Assembly: GCA_963789275.1 (NCBI GenBank) | Contig: CAWBKF010000016.1 | Location: 1 to 64,000 of the forward strand | Direction: 5' to 3' | Length of the DNA stretch: 64,000 nt | From: DAHUYF01 sp963789275 | Lineage (GTDB): Bacteria > Pseudomonadota > Alphaproteobacteria > ATCC43930 > CGMCC-115725 | Shown here: positions 33,047-43,639 of the stretch, piece after piece | How the letters are laid out: each line of letters starts with the position of its first letter | How positions within the stretch are numbered: position 1 is the first letter of the stretch | Made by a program: the position numbers and the translations under genes | Notes under the pieces: generated by a model | Told to the model about the DNA's origin: nothing | What the model saw: the letters and a program-made list of their open reading frames with translations, nothing else | Database searches by the model: none

Positions 33047-33987
33047 GCGGCGGCGACCGCCGGCAGCATCTCGCCGCCGCTCTCCTCCTCCTGGCCGCGC
33101 TCGCCGCCTGGCGCTTCTCGGGCTATGCCGGCGAGGACCGGCTCGGCGAGATCGCGGTCTGGGCGATCTTCGCCATGAGCCTCGACCTGCTGGCAGGCTA
33201 TGCCGGGATGGTGTCGCTCGGCCATGCCCTGTTCTTCGGTCTGGGCGGCTACGCGATGGCGGGCCTGGCGCTCTTCCTCAAATGGCCGCCGAGCCTGGCG
33301 CTCCCCGCCGCGGTGGTGCTCGCCGGCGCGAGCGCGCTGGTCGTCGGCGCCATCGTCGTGCGCTTGAGCGGCGTCTTCTTCATCATGATCACCCTCGCCT
33401 TCGGCCAGATGGGCTGGGCCTATTTCCTGCGCGCCAGCAGCTTCGGCGGCGTCAGCGGCATGGCGGGCGTGGCGCAGCTCGATCTCGGCAGCATCGGCCT
33501 CGACCTCGCCAACCCCGCCGATTTCGCGCTGGTGGCGATCATCGTCGCGGCGCTGGTCTATCTCCTGCTGGCGCTGATCACCGCCTCGCCCTTCGGGCGG
33601 ATGCTGGTGGCGCTCCATCAGAACGAGCATCGCGCCCGGGCGCTGGGCCTGCCGGTGCAGCGCTACAAGCTCGCCGCCTTCACGCTGGCCGGCGCGCTGG
33701 CCGGGCTTGCGGGCGCGCTGCAGGCGCAGCGCACCGGCTTCGTCTCGCCGGAGCTGCTGGTCTGGACCACCTCGGGCGAAGTGCTGATCATGGTCATCGT
33801 CGGCGGGCTCGGCACGCTGGTGGGGCCGGTCGCCGGCGCCGCGATCTGGGTGGTGCTGCGTCATTTCCTCTCGGCGCTCACGCCCTATTGGATGCTGGCG
33901 ATGGGGCTGTTCTTCGTCGCCGTGGTGCTGTTCGCCGGCGGCGGGCTGATGGGGCTGGCGCGGCGCCGGGCGGCGGACGATGCTTGA
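33043..33987 (+). CDS. Branched-chain-type ABC transporter permease (LivM-like)
   Basis: A 314 aa permease. LivM landmarks are LLAGYAGMVSLGHALFFGLG near residue 47, ITLAFGQMGWAYFLRASSFG, HQNEHRARALGLPVQRYKLA and IMVIVGGLGTLVGPVAGAAI. It forms the membrane heterodimer with the LivH-like protein. Start ATG overlaps the livH-like stop, and its own 3' end overlaps the ATPase gene by 8 bp, so the operon is tightly coupled. Confidence 0.93.
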   Translation: MSGGDRRQHLAAALLLLAALAAWRFSGYAGEDRLGEIAVWAIFAMSLDLLAGYAGMVSLGHALFFGLGGYAMAGLALFLKWPPSLALPAAVVLAGASALVVGAIVVRLSGVFFIMITLAFGQMGWAYFLRASSFGGVSGMAGVAQLDLGSIGLDLANPADFALVAIIVAALVYLLLALITASPFGRMLVALHQNEHRARALGLPVQRYKLAAFTLAGALAGLAGALQAQRTGFVSPELLVWTTSGEVLIMVIVGGLGTLVGPVAGAAIWVVLRHFLSALTPYWMLAMGLFFVAVVLFAGGGLMGLARRRAADDA

Positions 33988-34716
33988 GACGCGGGGCCTG
34001 CGCAAATCCTTCGGCGCGCTCGAGGTGACGCGCGACGTGTCGCTCAGCCTGCCGGCGGGCGCGCGCCACGCGGTGGTCGGGCCCAACGGTTCCGGCAAGA
34101 CGACGCTGTTCAACCTGCTCGCCGGCGAGCTTTCGCCCGATGCCGGCAGCGTGCTGCTCGCCGGCCGTGACGTGACGCGGCTTCAGCCCGATGCGCGCGC
34201 GCGCCTCGGGCTCGCGCGCAGCTTCCAGCGCAACAACCTCTTCCCCGATCTCAGCGTGCGCGACAATCTGGCGCTGGCGCTGGCGATCGCCCAAGGGCGC
34301 GGCGCCGTCTTCTGGCGCCGCTTCGCGAATCTTCCGGGTCTCGACGGCGCGGTCGACGCGCTGGCGCGGCGGCTGCGCCTCGACGAGGTGCTCGGCCGCC
34401 GCGCGCGCGGCCTCGCCTATGGCACGCAGCGCCAGCTCGAGCTCGGCCTCGCGCTGGCATGCGCGCCCAAGGTGCTGCTGCTGGACGAGCCGACGGCGGG
34501 CATGAGCGCCGAGGAGACGGCGGCGATGACCGCGCTCATCGCGGATCTGCCGCGCGACATCGCGCTGCTCATCGTCGAGCACGACATGGAGGTGGTGTTC
34601 GAGATCGCCGAGCGCATCGTCGTCCTCGATTACGGCAGCGTGCTGATCGAGGGGACGCCGGCGGAAGTGCGCGGCTCGGACGCAGTGCGCCGGCGCTATT
34701 TCGGCGAGCGCGCGCC

Positions 34717-34720
<4 letters not shown>
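33980..34720 (+). CDS. ABC transporter ATP-binding protein (LivG-like)
   Basis: A 246 aa ATPase. Walker A GPNGSGKTT (about residues 36-44), the LivG-specific RLGLARSFQRNNLFPDLSVR, Q/LSY-like signature LAYGTQRQLELGLALAC, Walker B VLLLDEPTAGM and the switch His in LLIVEHDMEVVFEIAERIVV. The canonical LSGGQ is replaced by AYGTQRQ, as in other LivG proteins. It powers uptake together with the LivF-like protein, whose ATG overlaps its stop. Confidence 0.94.
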
Positions 34721-35429
<709 letters not shown>

Positions 35430-35433
<4 letters not shown>

Positions 35434-36270
35434 CCCTTGATCAGCGGCGCGTAGGTGTCGAGGGTGCGCAGGATCTCGTCGCGGCTGCGATCCGGCACCG
35501 CCAGCAGCACGCGCCCGATGCGGGCGTCGCGATAGGGCGCCAGGCCCGCCGCATCGGCGGGAGCGCCGAACACGGTGATGGAGAAGCTCGCGGGATCGCG
35601 CCCGCCGGCCAGCGCCGCCTCCCGCAGGCGGGTGACCGCGCTCTTCGGCTCCCAGCCGCTGCGCGGGCGCGGGAACCAGCCATCGCAGAACTCGACCACG
35701 CGCTTCAAGGTGTGATCGGTCTCGCCGCCGAGGAAGAGCGGTGGATGCGGCTTCTGCTTGGGCTTGGGATAGAGCCACACCGGATCGAAATTGACGAATT
35801 CGCCGTGGAACTCGGCCTCCTCCTTTGTCCACAGCGCCTTCATCGCCAGCACGCGCTCGCGCAGCAGCTTGAAGCGCGTGTCGTAGCGCGCGCCGTGATT
35901 CTCCATCTCCTCGACGTTCCAGCCGCCGCCCATGGCGAAGATGAAGCGGCCGCCCGAGAGCTGGTCGAGGCTCGCCACCGATTTGGCGGTGACGATGGGA
36001 TCGCGCTGCGGGACGAGAGCGATGCCGGTGCCGAGCTTCAGCGTGCGCGTCGCCGCGGCGGCAAAGGACAGCGCGACGAAGGGATCGTGGGTATGCGCAT
36101 AGCGCTTGGGCAGCTCGCCGCCGCCCGGGAACGGCGTGCGGCGGCTCACCGGGATGTGGGTGTGTTCGCAGACGAAGAGCGAGTTCGAATCCCCGCGCCT
36201 CGAGCGCCGCAGCGAGCTCGCCGATGTCGATGCCGTAATCGGTGGGAAAGTAGAAGACGCCGACGAGCAT
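35430..36270 (-). pseudogene. LLM-class flavin-dependent oxidoreductase, frameshifted near N-terminus
   Basis: A luciferase-like monooxygenase of about 280 aa, close to F420-dependent TIGR03619-type proteins. The N-terminus MLVGVFYFPTDYGIDIGELA is in one frame; after ALEARGFE one extra base near 36188 shifts the frame, and the expected SLFVCEHTHIPVSRRTPF and remainder continue in the other. Later motifs: KLGTGIALVPQRDPIVTAKS, GRFIFAMGGGWNVEEMENHG and PPLFLGGETDHTLKRVVEFC. Good ribosome site (GGAGGAAGG). It converges on the liv-like operon and may act on the same xenobiotic. Confidence 0.85.
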
Positions 36271-36478
36271 GGACCTTCCTCCCGGGGAGCACCCTACGCC
36301 GCCGGTGTACTCCCCTGACTAAAAAATCGCTCTGCGCCATTGACGCAGGCGCCGCCGGAGACCGGCTCCGATGGATGGTAAGGGCGCCACCCTCCGCGGG
36401 CAAGGCTCGTGACCGATCGGTCCGGATATCAAGAGCTAAGCCGCTCTTTGGCGGCCCGCAGAGAATGCACTTATCTAT

Positions 36479-38087
36479 TCACTCGCCACCAATGCGAGCG
36501 CCTTTCTCAGCCACCGAACGCTTCATAATCAGAACCAGGAACGCGACGCAAAGCGTCAATGCGGCGAAGATCCAGAAGCTGTCAAAGTAGGCAAGCGACG
36601 ATGCTTGTTGCTGGCGTAGATTTCCGAGCTCCGCCAAAGCCAGCTGCCGTGACGCGACCGGATCGGCGGTGTTCTGAAGGAAGAACGTCTGAGCGCGCCC
36701 GACGAAGGAATGCGCAGCTGCGTTGAACGGATCGAGGTACTCGCCGAGCCGAAGAGTGTGGAATTGATCGCGCCGCTCTTGGAAGGTCTGGGCGAGAGAT
36801 GTCCCGACGCTACCGCCTTCGTTGCGCAGAAGACTCAACAGGCCGACGGCTGCGCCACGTAACTCCACTGGTATATAGAGATAGGCAGCGACATTCGCCG
36901 GCGCAAAGCATACCGCCAGTCCTGCGACCAGCACCACGCGAGGCCACACGACCTCGCCTGGGCTAACGTCCAGGGTCATTTGGGACATCCAATAGTTCCC
37001 GGCGGTCATGGCCAACAGACCCGCCGCAATCAACCATCTCCCATCGATCCCCTTCCCAAGCAGGCGCCCGACTATGGGCATTGCGAGAACAGCAAAAAAT
37101 CCCGCCGGTGACATGACCAGTCCGGCGTTCAGCGCATCGTAGCCAAACAAAGACTGAAGCAGACCGGGCAACAACGTGCTGCTGGCGTAGAGCGCAAGAT
37201 AAGCGCAAAATATGATGACGCAGCATGCGGCGAAATTGCGGTCGCGCAACGGCCGGAAATTGACGATCGGGCTGCGGTGGCGCAACTCCCACAAAATGAG
37301 CCCGGCCAGGCCGACGACAACGAGAAGGGCCAAAATCTGCACGCGCCAGAAAGGATCGCCCAACCAGTCCCACTCCTGGCCCTTGCTGAGCATCACCTCC
37401 CAGGAGACCATAACGATGACCAGCAGTGACAAGCCGATGGAGTCAAATTGGAACGGCTGCTTCCTCAACGTCATACGATGCGCCGATCAGATAATCCGGG
37501 TCGCGAAGCGTCGCCCAGCAGCCGGCGAGTGCCAAGAAGCCCACGGGAACGTTGATCAAAAAGACCCAGCGCCACGAATAGGAGTCGGTTATCCAGCCCC
37601 CCAAGGTCGGTCCGACGATGGGCGCGATCAGCGCCGCGAAGCCAAAGAGCGTCATTGCCACGCCTTGTTTTTCTTTTGGGAAGGCGTCCAGCAGTATGCC
37701 CTGGCTGCTGGGCTGCAGACCGCCGCCTGCCAAACCCTGGATCACGCGAAAAAATATCAGCTGACCGAGACTGGTGGCCAGTCCGCAGAGTGCGGAACTC
37801 AGGGTGAAAACCGCTATGGACAGGAGGAAGTAGTTTCGCCGCCCCAGACGCGAGCTCAGCCAGCCAGTGATCGGCAGGATGATCGCGTTGGCGGCGAGGT
37901 AGCTGGTGAGAACCCATTCGCCATCGTCGACCGTCGCCGACAGGCCGCCGGCGATATAGCGCAGCGCCACCACCGCAATCGTAGTATCGAGCACCTCCAT
38001 GAATGTCGGCACGACCACGATGGCGGCAACCAGCCACGGGCTCCCCGCCGCGCGAGATCGGGAAGGCGAAAGCGCTACGTCTGTCAT
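36479..38087 (-). pseudogene. DHA2-family MFS drug exporter (EmrB-like), frameshifted
   Basis: A 14-helix drug:H+ antiporter of about 530 aa. The N-terminal half (from ATG 38087) has VVVPTFMEVLDTTIAVVALR, motif A GWLSSRLGRRNYF, motif C GPTLGGWITDSYSWRWVFLI and ends LRDPDYL; the C-terminal half resumes RKQPFQFDSIGLSLLVIVMV and ends KRSVAEKGARIGGE at 36479. The halves are in different frames that overlap at 37443-37474, so one indel near 37460-37475 breaks the gene. The first ATG overlaps the stop of the emrA-like gene (ATGA). With that membrane-fusion protein it would form an EmrAB-type efflux pump. Confidence 0.87.
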
Positions 38088-39603
38088 TTGTCTGCGCTCG
38101 GCGACTTCTGTGGCGAACTCACATTTTGTAGCTGAAGGTCGTCGGCTTGCAGGAACTTTCCGGCATTCGGCCCGCTAGGAGGCTTGTTGAAATAGACGTA
38201 GGGAGTGACCGAAGTACCGATGAAAAGCGGGCTTCTGTCCGGGTCGTATTCTTCGAGGTCAATTCGAACCGGCAGCCGCTGCACGACTTTGATAAAATTG
38301 CCTGTCGCATTTTCCGCGGGCAGCAGCGCCAGAGTCGATCCTGTCCCCATCGTAAAGCCGGAGACGCGACCTTTGAACACTTGTCGGCCGCCATACATGT
38401 CGACATACAGATCGGCAGGCTGGCCGATGCGCAAATCGCGGAGCTGAGTTTCCTTGAAATTGGCATCGATCCAGATTTCGCGCAACGAGCGGATTGCCAT
38501 CAGATTCTGGCCAATTTGAACGTAGTCGCCGGGATTGGCGTTCCGGCGGGTGATGACGCCGTCAATCTCGGCGATGATGTCACAATAACGAAGGTCCAGT
38601 TGAGCCTGAGCGAGGTCGCGGTTGGCGGATTCGAGTTTAGCCTGGGCCTGTTTGACGGCCGGAGCGTCGGCTGCAAGTCGAGCGAACGTGCGGTCAATGT
38701 CGCCCTCTTCTTCGAACTCCTTTAGCATCTGCCGCGGGCTCTGATCGTAAGAATGGACGACACCGAGCCGAGCCGCGCTTTGAATCAGGTCTGACTGCGC
38801 TTCGAGGACGGTGGAGAACGTCTGATCGAGATCGCGCGGCACATCACCGAGATCTTCGCCCTTCTCGGGTTGCGCCGGCAGACCCAAGGACACGCGGACT
38901 TGGTAGATTTCGGCAAGGGATTGGGTGACCCCGGCGCTGGCAGTCGTGAGCTCCGCTTGCCGGCGGTCGAACTCCGCACGGCTGACGACATCCTTCTCTG
39001 AACCAGCTCCTTTGCCCGATCGAAATTGAGCTGCGCCAGCGTCAGGGCGGCCTTGTTTTTATCGAGCGCGGCAACCCTTGCATGCAGAAGAGCTATCCGG
39101 TTGTCGACATCTTCAAACGCATGTTGCAATCTCCAGCGCGCGCTGCTGGCTTGCGCTTCGATGCCGCGTACGATGGCCGTAGCCGCCAGCAGGTCCGCGT
39201 TCGCCGTGTCGACGGCGGCACTCTTTTCGGAGAGCGCGATCTGATACGGCTCCTTGTCCAATTCGGCGATGAGATCTCCTTTGTGCACGCGGTTATTGTC
39301 ATCCACCAGAACCCGGGAAATCTGGCCTCCGACGCGAGGCGCAACGAACGTCACATGCCCGTTCACATATGCGTCATCCGTTGAAACCGTGTTGAGAATC
39401 CCCTGGATATAGGGAACGCCGAACGCGGCGACCGCCGCCAGGACCAGCGCGCCGATGACGCCGATCAGTAACCGTCGCTTCCGGGTAATCCGATGACCCG
39501 ACGATGCGGCGGGTCCGTGCTCAACCGAAACGCCCTCCCCGGTCGCGCGCGCCTCCGCCGGACCCGAAGCGTCTCTGTCAGCACCCTGCTTCTCGACGAG
39601 CAT
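38084..39603 (-). pseudogene. HlyD/EmrA-family membrane fusion protein, frameshifted
   Basis: Periplasmic adaptor of about 505 aa. N-terminal anchor RRLLIGVIGALVLAAVAAFG, then TVSTDDAYVNGHVTFVAPRV, the EmrA signature, and a coiled-coil hairpin (QLNFDRAKELVQR). One missing base near 38996 (after GTTCAGAGA) shifts the frame; the other frame gives DVVSRAEFDRRQAELT, a long hairpin (VSLGLPAQPEKGEDLGDVPR, unusually long for EmrA), the beta-barrel IWIDANFKETQLRDLRIGQP and the end. ATG 39603 preferred to the in-frame TTG 39615. Overlaps the MFS gene. No outer-membrane TolC-type gene is nearby. Confidence 0.86.
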
Positions 39604-39999
39604 GGCGTTTGGCAACCCTGAGTTGGAATTGCATCGACGGCCAGCCGCGCGGTCGGTCGATGCGCCGGCGCGGGCCTCGGAACTAGGCCGGCGTCAGCGG
39701 AAGAGGTCGCGGAGCTTTCGAGGCGTTTCTCGTCCGATCACTCCAGGTGAATTCCAGTCACAAGTGGAGCAGTTACCTCCATTTCCTGCAAGTACAAACG
39801 TGATCGGCTCGTCAACTCCGCAACCTCAGTTTCCGAATGGGATCGTCAGTTCCATCTCCGTGTCAACCGCGAACACCGCGAGGAGCTTTCTTCGACCTCG
39901 GCGCATCCTGCGTGCGCGCCACCGAACGGCGCAGCGGCGACAAGCAGCGAACAGAGGAGGCGTTTCATAGAGCCCCTATCCTTCGGTCGGCGGATGGGA
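39604..39999. other. Gene-poor region upstream of the efflux genes
   Basis: About 400 bp. Apart from a possible 40 aa secreted peptide at 39846-39968 I see no gene. The promoter of the emrAB-like operon should lie in its left part; A/T-rich stretches at about 39760-39850 would suit, but no clear -35/-10 pair was found. Confidence 0.4.
39846..39968 (-). CDS. Possible small secreted peptide, 40 aa
   Basis: MKRLLCSLLVAAAPFGGAHA looks like a signal peptide with an AHA cleavage site; only about 20 residues follow (GCAEVEESSSRCSRLT...) before the stop. It lies 31 bp downstream of the NmrA-like gene on the same strand and has GGGG upstream. The neighbouring frame ends with VDTEMELTIPFGN, so a longer frameshifted protein is also possible. 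Not recognised; may be spurious. Confidence 0.3.
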   Translation of the reverse strand: MKRLLCSLLVAAAPFGGAHAGCAEVEESSSRCSRLTRRWN

Positions 40000-40752
40000 T
40001 CAGGCTGCTGCCTGTGAGCGCCGGAGCCATTCGTCAAAACCGATGCGACCGAGGCGCGCCTCGCCCAACGGCACGAGCGAGCGCTCCTCGACCCGGCCGC
40101 CGAAGTATCGGGCCTCGGGGTCGCTCAGCACCTCACGCGGGTCGCCGACCGCCTTCAGATAGCGGGCGACGATTTCGTTGAACGGCGCTCGTTCCGGGCC
40201 GGCGATCTCGACGATGCCGTACCGCGGCGCCGCGAGCGCCACATCGGCGACGATGGGAGCAACGTCGTCCGCCGCGATGGGCTGGAACAGGCCGGGCGAA
40301 AGCCTGACGATGTTTCCATCCGCACTTGAAGCGGCAATGGCGCCGAGGAATTCGAGGAACTGGGTCGAGCGGATGATGGTGTAGGGGATGCCGGAAGTTT
40401 CGATCAGTTTCTCTTGGGCGACCTTGGCGCGAAAATAGCCATTGTCGCTCCGGTCGGTTCCGACGATCGACAGCGCGACATGGTGCCGGACGCCCGCTGC
40501 GGCCTCCGCCGCGAGAAGGTTGCGGCCGGAGGTCCTAAAGAATTCCAGCACCGCCTTGTCTTCAAATGACGGCGAATTGGCGAGGTCGATCACCACCTGC
40601 GCGCCGGCCATGGCCTCCTTGAGCCCCTCGCCGGTGATGCTGTTGACGCCGGTATTGGGCGAGGCGGCGACGACCTGGTGGCCGCCCTGGCGCAGAATGG
40701 CGACGGTCTTCGAGCCGATCAGGCCGGTGCCGCCGATGACGACGATCTTCAT
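40000..40752 (-). CDS. NmrA-like NAD(P)-binding family protein (atypical SDR)
   Basis: A 250 aa Rossmann protein. The cofactor motif is KIVVIGGTGLIGSKTVAILR; GVRHHVALSIVGTDRSDNGY and SGIPYTIIRSTQFLEFLGAI are characteristic of the NmrA/SDR_a5 group with a LysR- or redox-sensing flavour. The usual SDR catalytic Tyr-x3-Lys is only loosely present (YFRAKVAQEK), so it may be a sensor or an isoflavone-reductase-like enzyme. Next to an AhpD-like gene on the same strand, a pair often seen under one sigma factor or LysR regulator; no such regulator is here. Confidence 0.85.
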   Translation of the reverse strand: MKIVVIGGTGLIGSKTVAILRQGGHQVVAASPNTGVNSITGEGLKEAMAGAQVVIDLANSPSFEDKAVLEFFRTSGRNLLAAEAAAGVRHHVALSIVGTDRSDNGYFRAKVAQEKLIETSGIPYTIIRSTQFLEFLGAIAASSADGNIVRLSPGLFQPIAADDVAPIVADVALAAPRYGIVEIAGPERAPFNEIVARYLKAVGDPREVLSDPEARYFGGRVEERSLVPLGEARLGRIGFDEWLRRSQAAA

Positions 40753-40878
40753 GGTTTACCCTCCCTTGTCGACGACTGGAGACGCTGAATGCTGCGCGAT
40801 CTTGCCGATAAGCCCCGCGGGGAGGAGAACCCGAAGGCCCGCGGCTGATGCCGCCGATAGGATCGCGCCATACGATCT

Positions 40879-41351
40879 TCACGCGGTGCTGCGAGTGATC
40901 GCCGATTTATAGCTCCCCGCCGGCGTATGGAATGCCACGTTGAACCGATTCCAACCGTTAATCGCGACAATCGCCAGGGTAAGCTGGGTCAATTCGGCGT
41001 CGCTGAACTTCTGACGTGCCGCGTCGTAGATCGCGTCCGGGACCTGCTGGTCCTCGAGGCGTGTTACTGCCTCCGCCCATGCCAAAGCAGCGCGCTCACG
41101 GTCGCTGTAAAGATGCGGCGCCTCGCGCCATGCGCTGATCATGTAGAGGCGCTGCTCGGTTTCGCCGCGGGCACGCAAGTCTTTCGCATGCATGTCGAGG
41201 CAAAACGCACAGCCATTGAGTTGCGACACGCGATAGTTGACAAGGTCGATCAGCTGCGGGGAAAACCCGTCTTCGCGACCGCGTCGCTCAACGCCAGCAT
41301 GGCCCTGTAAGCGTCGGGATAGGCCTTGCCGTATTGGAAGCGCTCTTGCAT
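40879..41351 (-). pseudogene. AhpD-like carboxymuconolactone decarboxylase family protein, frameshifted
   Basis: About 157 aa. The first frame (from ATG 41351, ribosome site GAGGAGG) reads MQERFQYGKAYPDAYRAMLA to KTGF; the second reads PQLIDLVNYRVSQLNGCAFC, with the redox CAFCLDMH motif, then SDRERAALAWAEAVT and the end. A single missing base near 41268-41275 separates them. Members are alkylhydroperoxidase-like thiol proteins that protect against peroxides. Upstream partner of the NmrA-like gene on the same strand. The frameshift is in an otherwise textbook sequence. Confidence 0.86.
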
Positions 41352-41613
41352 CGAAACCTCCTCGTTAGTTGCGCGTAGACCGCCTCGAGTGATCCCTCGA
41401 AGGCAAAGCGCTCGCGTCGCCGCCGCCGCCAAAAAATTCTTCTGATGCAACAACGAGCGATGCCTGCTTAGGGACGACAGCGCTTCGCAGATACGAAATG
41501 TGTTGGGCGCCGTGCGACGACAACCAATCCCTTAGGGGTAGAGGCTTTCGTCAGTGGCTAGACGTCCGATAAGCACCTTGCTATCCCCATGCTGAAAGCC
41601 GTCTGGCGGATCA

Positions 41614-42570
41614 ATGCAAAAGGGACGGGAACCCGGTACTCGAATGGAGCACGATCCCCACGAACAAGCAGCGCGGGTTCGCCTCGGCTCTTACGAGTTC
41701 AAGAAAAAGGGTGTTTCGCGCTTCGACATGCGCGATCCTTATCATCTCGCAGTTGCGCTGACCTGGCCGCAATTCCTCGCAACCTTGATTGCAATCTACT
41801 TGCTCGTGAATGTCGTCTTCGCCACCCTCTTCTGGCTGATTCCGGGTTCCGTGGCCAATGCCCGGCCGTATAACTTCGGCGACGCCTTCTTCTTCAGCAT
41901 CGAGACGTTGGCGACGGTCGGCTATGGCGAGATGTATCCTACGACGCTGTACGGCCATGTGATCGCAGCAACCGAAATCGTCTGCGGGCTCGGCTTCACG
42001 GCCATCGTGACTGGCCTGACCTTTGTCCGCTTTTCGCGCCCGCGGGCTAAATTGGTCTTCGCTTCCAACCCGGTTGTGGCGATGCATAACGGCAAGCCGA
42101 CGCTGATGCTGCGGGTTGGGAACGGGCGTGTAGCTGTGCTTTTGGACGCGGCGGCGAAGCTGAACGTGCTCCTTTTCGCTACGTCATCGGAGGGCCAACG
42201 TTTTCGTCGTGCGCAGGAGTTGCGGCTCGAGCGGGCGCACCTTCCCGTTTTTCCTCTGACTTGGACGCTCATGCATGTGCTGGACGAGCGGAGCCCCTTG
42301 CACGGCTACGATACGGCGCGAGCGATAGCGGCGCGCGCACAACTGTTCGTGACAATCGAAGCGCGCGACCCGACGCTCGGGGCTTTGGTGCATGACATCC
42401 GCAACTATGCGCTGGAAGATATACGATTCGGGATGCGCTATGCGGATGCCGTGACCACGGCAGAGGACGGCACGCCTGTCGCGGACCTGACCAAGATCGG
42501 AGCGCTGGAGCCGGACGTCGGCGACCATCTGGAACCGGGCTGGACGGAGCGGGAACAAGCAACGGAGTAG
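41614..42570 (+). CDS. KirBac-type inward-rectifier potassium channel
   Basis: A 318 aa channel. The slide helix RFDMRDPYHLAVALTW and outer helix (FLATLIAIYLLVNVVFATLF) are followed by the pore helix and filter TVGYG at residues 101-105, then the inner helix IAATEIVCGLGFTAIVTGLT. The cytoplasmic immunoglobulin-like Kir domain occupies residues 145-290 (NGKPTLMLRVGNGR, LPVFPLTWTLMHVLDERSPL). It conducts K+ inward; ligands of bacterial Kir domains are mostly unknown. ATG 41614 was kept; ATG 41644 (MEHDPHEQAA) is possible. Stand-alone gene. Confidence 0.92.
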   Translation: MQKGREPGTRMEHDPHEQAARVRLGSYEFKKKGVSRFDMRDPYHLAVALTWPQFLATLIAIYLLVNVVFATLFWLIPGSVANARPYNFGDAFFFSIETLATVGYGEMYPTTLYGHVIAATEIVCGLGFTAIVTGLTFVRFSRPRAKLVFASNPVVAMHNGKPTLMLRVGNGRVAVLLDAAAKLNVLLFATSSEGQRFRRAQELRLERAHLPVFPLTWTLMHVLDERSPLHGYDTARAIAARAQLFVTIEARDPTLGALVHDIRNYALEDIRFGMRYADAVTTAEDGTPVADLTKIGALEPDVGDHLEPGWTEREQATE

Positions 42571-42740
42571 ACGCCGCGGCCCGCCCCCGAGACGGGCCCG
42601 CCCTACAGTTCGGCAACTCTCAAAGCGGGCATGCTCAACCGCTCCAGGCGTAACCCGTTCACGGACCTCTATCAGGAGGTCACAGTCTGACCCCAAGCGG
42701 ACGCGATCGCGACTCTTTACTCAACGAGAGGAGAGGTCTG

Positions 42741-43616
42741 TCACCCCGCGAAGCGTGGCTCGGGTACGCCTTTGATTGCGAGATCGTGGATGGCAAACAG
42801 GCTGCCCCGCAAGACACCGTCGCCAGGAAAGCGCGGCAAAGGCGGCTTCGCCATCGAGGTTGCATAGAGGATGTCGAGATCGGGGCCGCCGAACATCACG
42901 CTCGTCACTTTCTTTACCGGCATCTCGATGATGCGCTCGACTTTGCCGTCCGGCGTGTAGCGGACGATCCTGCCGTCATAGACCTGGGCGTTCCACAGAC
43001 AGCCCTCGGCATCGACCGTCGAGCCGTCGGCGGCGCCGCCGCGAGAGGTGTCGACCTTGGTGAAAGTGCGCCGCTTCGCGACCGCCCCGGTATCGAGGTC
43101 GTAGTCATAGGCCCAGATCTCGCCCGACCAGGTATCGGCGAAATAGAGGATGCGGCCGTCCGGGCTCCAGCACGGGCCGTTGGAGACGACGATCTTGTCG
43201 TCGAGCTTGTGCACCGAGAGGTCGGGGTCGAGCCGATAGAGCGCGCCGTTCGGACCTTCCTCCATCGTGTCCATCGAGCCGGCGACGAAACGGCCGCGCT
43301 TGTCGACCTTGCCGTCGTTGATGCGGTTGTTGGGCTTGTCGGGCTCGGGATCGACGATGAGCTGCACCTCGCCGGTCTTGAAGTCGAGGAAATGGAAGCC
43401 GCGCGCCAGGGACAGCACCGCGCCGCCTTGCTTGCGCAGCGCCATCGAGCCGATCTTCTGCGGCACGTCCCAGGCGCGGATCTCGCGCCCATCATGGGTG
43501 CAGCGGAAGACGTTCATGCCGAAGCTGTCGATCCAGTAGAGACGCTGCTCCTCGACGTCCCACAGAGGGCCCTCGCCGAGGATCGTCTTGACGTCGACCA
43601 GCACTTCGATGCGCAT
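42741..43616 (-). CDS. SMP-30/gluconolactonase family protein (copy 1)
   Basis: A 291 aa six-bladed beta-propeller lactonase. Metal ligands expected for the family are seen: Glu in ILGEGPLWDVEEQRLYWIDS (about 15), Asn in VVSNGPCWSPDGRILYFADT (about 145) and Asp in DGSTVDAEGCLWNAQVYDGR (about 198). It hydrolyses a sugar-acid lactone such as a glucono-, galactono- or arabinono-lactone in the cytoplasm. No signal peptide. Last gene of the catabolic operon, 23 bp after a paralogue; the pair probably arose by tandem duplication. Confidence 0.9.
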   Translation of the reverse strand: MRIEVLVDVKTILGEGPLWDVEEQRLYWIDSFGMNVFRCTHDGREIRAWDVPQKIGSMALRKQGGAVLSLARGFHFLDFKTGEVQLIVDPEPDKPNNRINDGKVDKRGRFVAGSMDTMEEGPNGALYRLDPDLSVHKLDDKIVVSNGPCWSPDGRILYFADTWSGEIWAYDYDLDTGAVAKRRTFTKVDTSRGGAADGSTVDAEGCLWNAQVYDGRIVRYTPDGKVERIIEMPVKKVTSVMFGGPDLDILYATSMAKPPLPRFPGDGVLRGSLFAIHDLAIKGVPEPRFAG

Positions 43617-43639
43617 GCGCTTTCTCCCTCTCGTGTTGC

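Noticed and set aside
36178..36200. GAGTTCGAATCCCCGCGCC resembles the T-arm of a tRNA
   Set aside because: It lies within the N-terminal coding part of the luciferase-like gene and no D-arm, anticodon arm or acceptor stem could be found around it.
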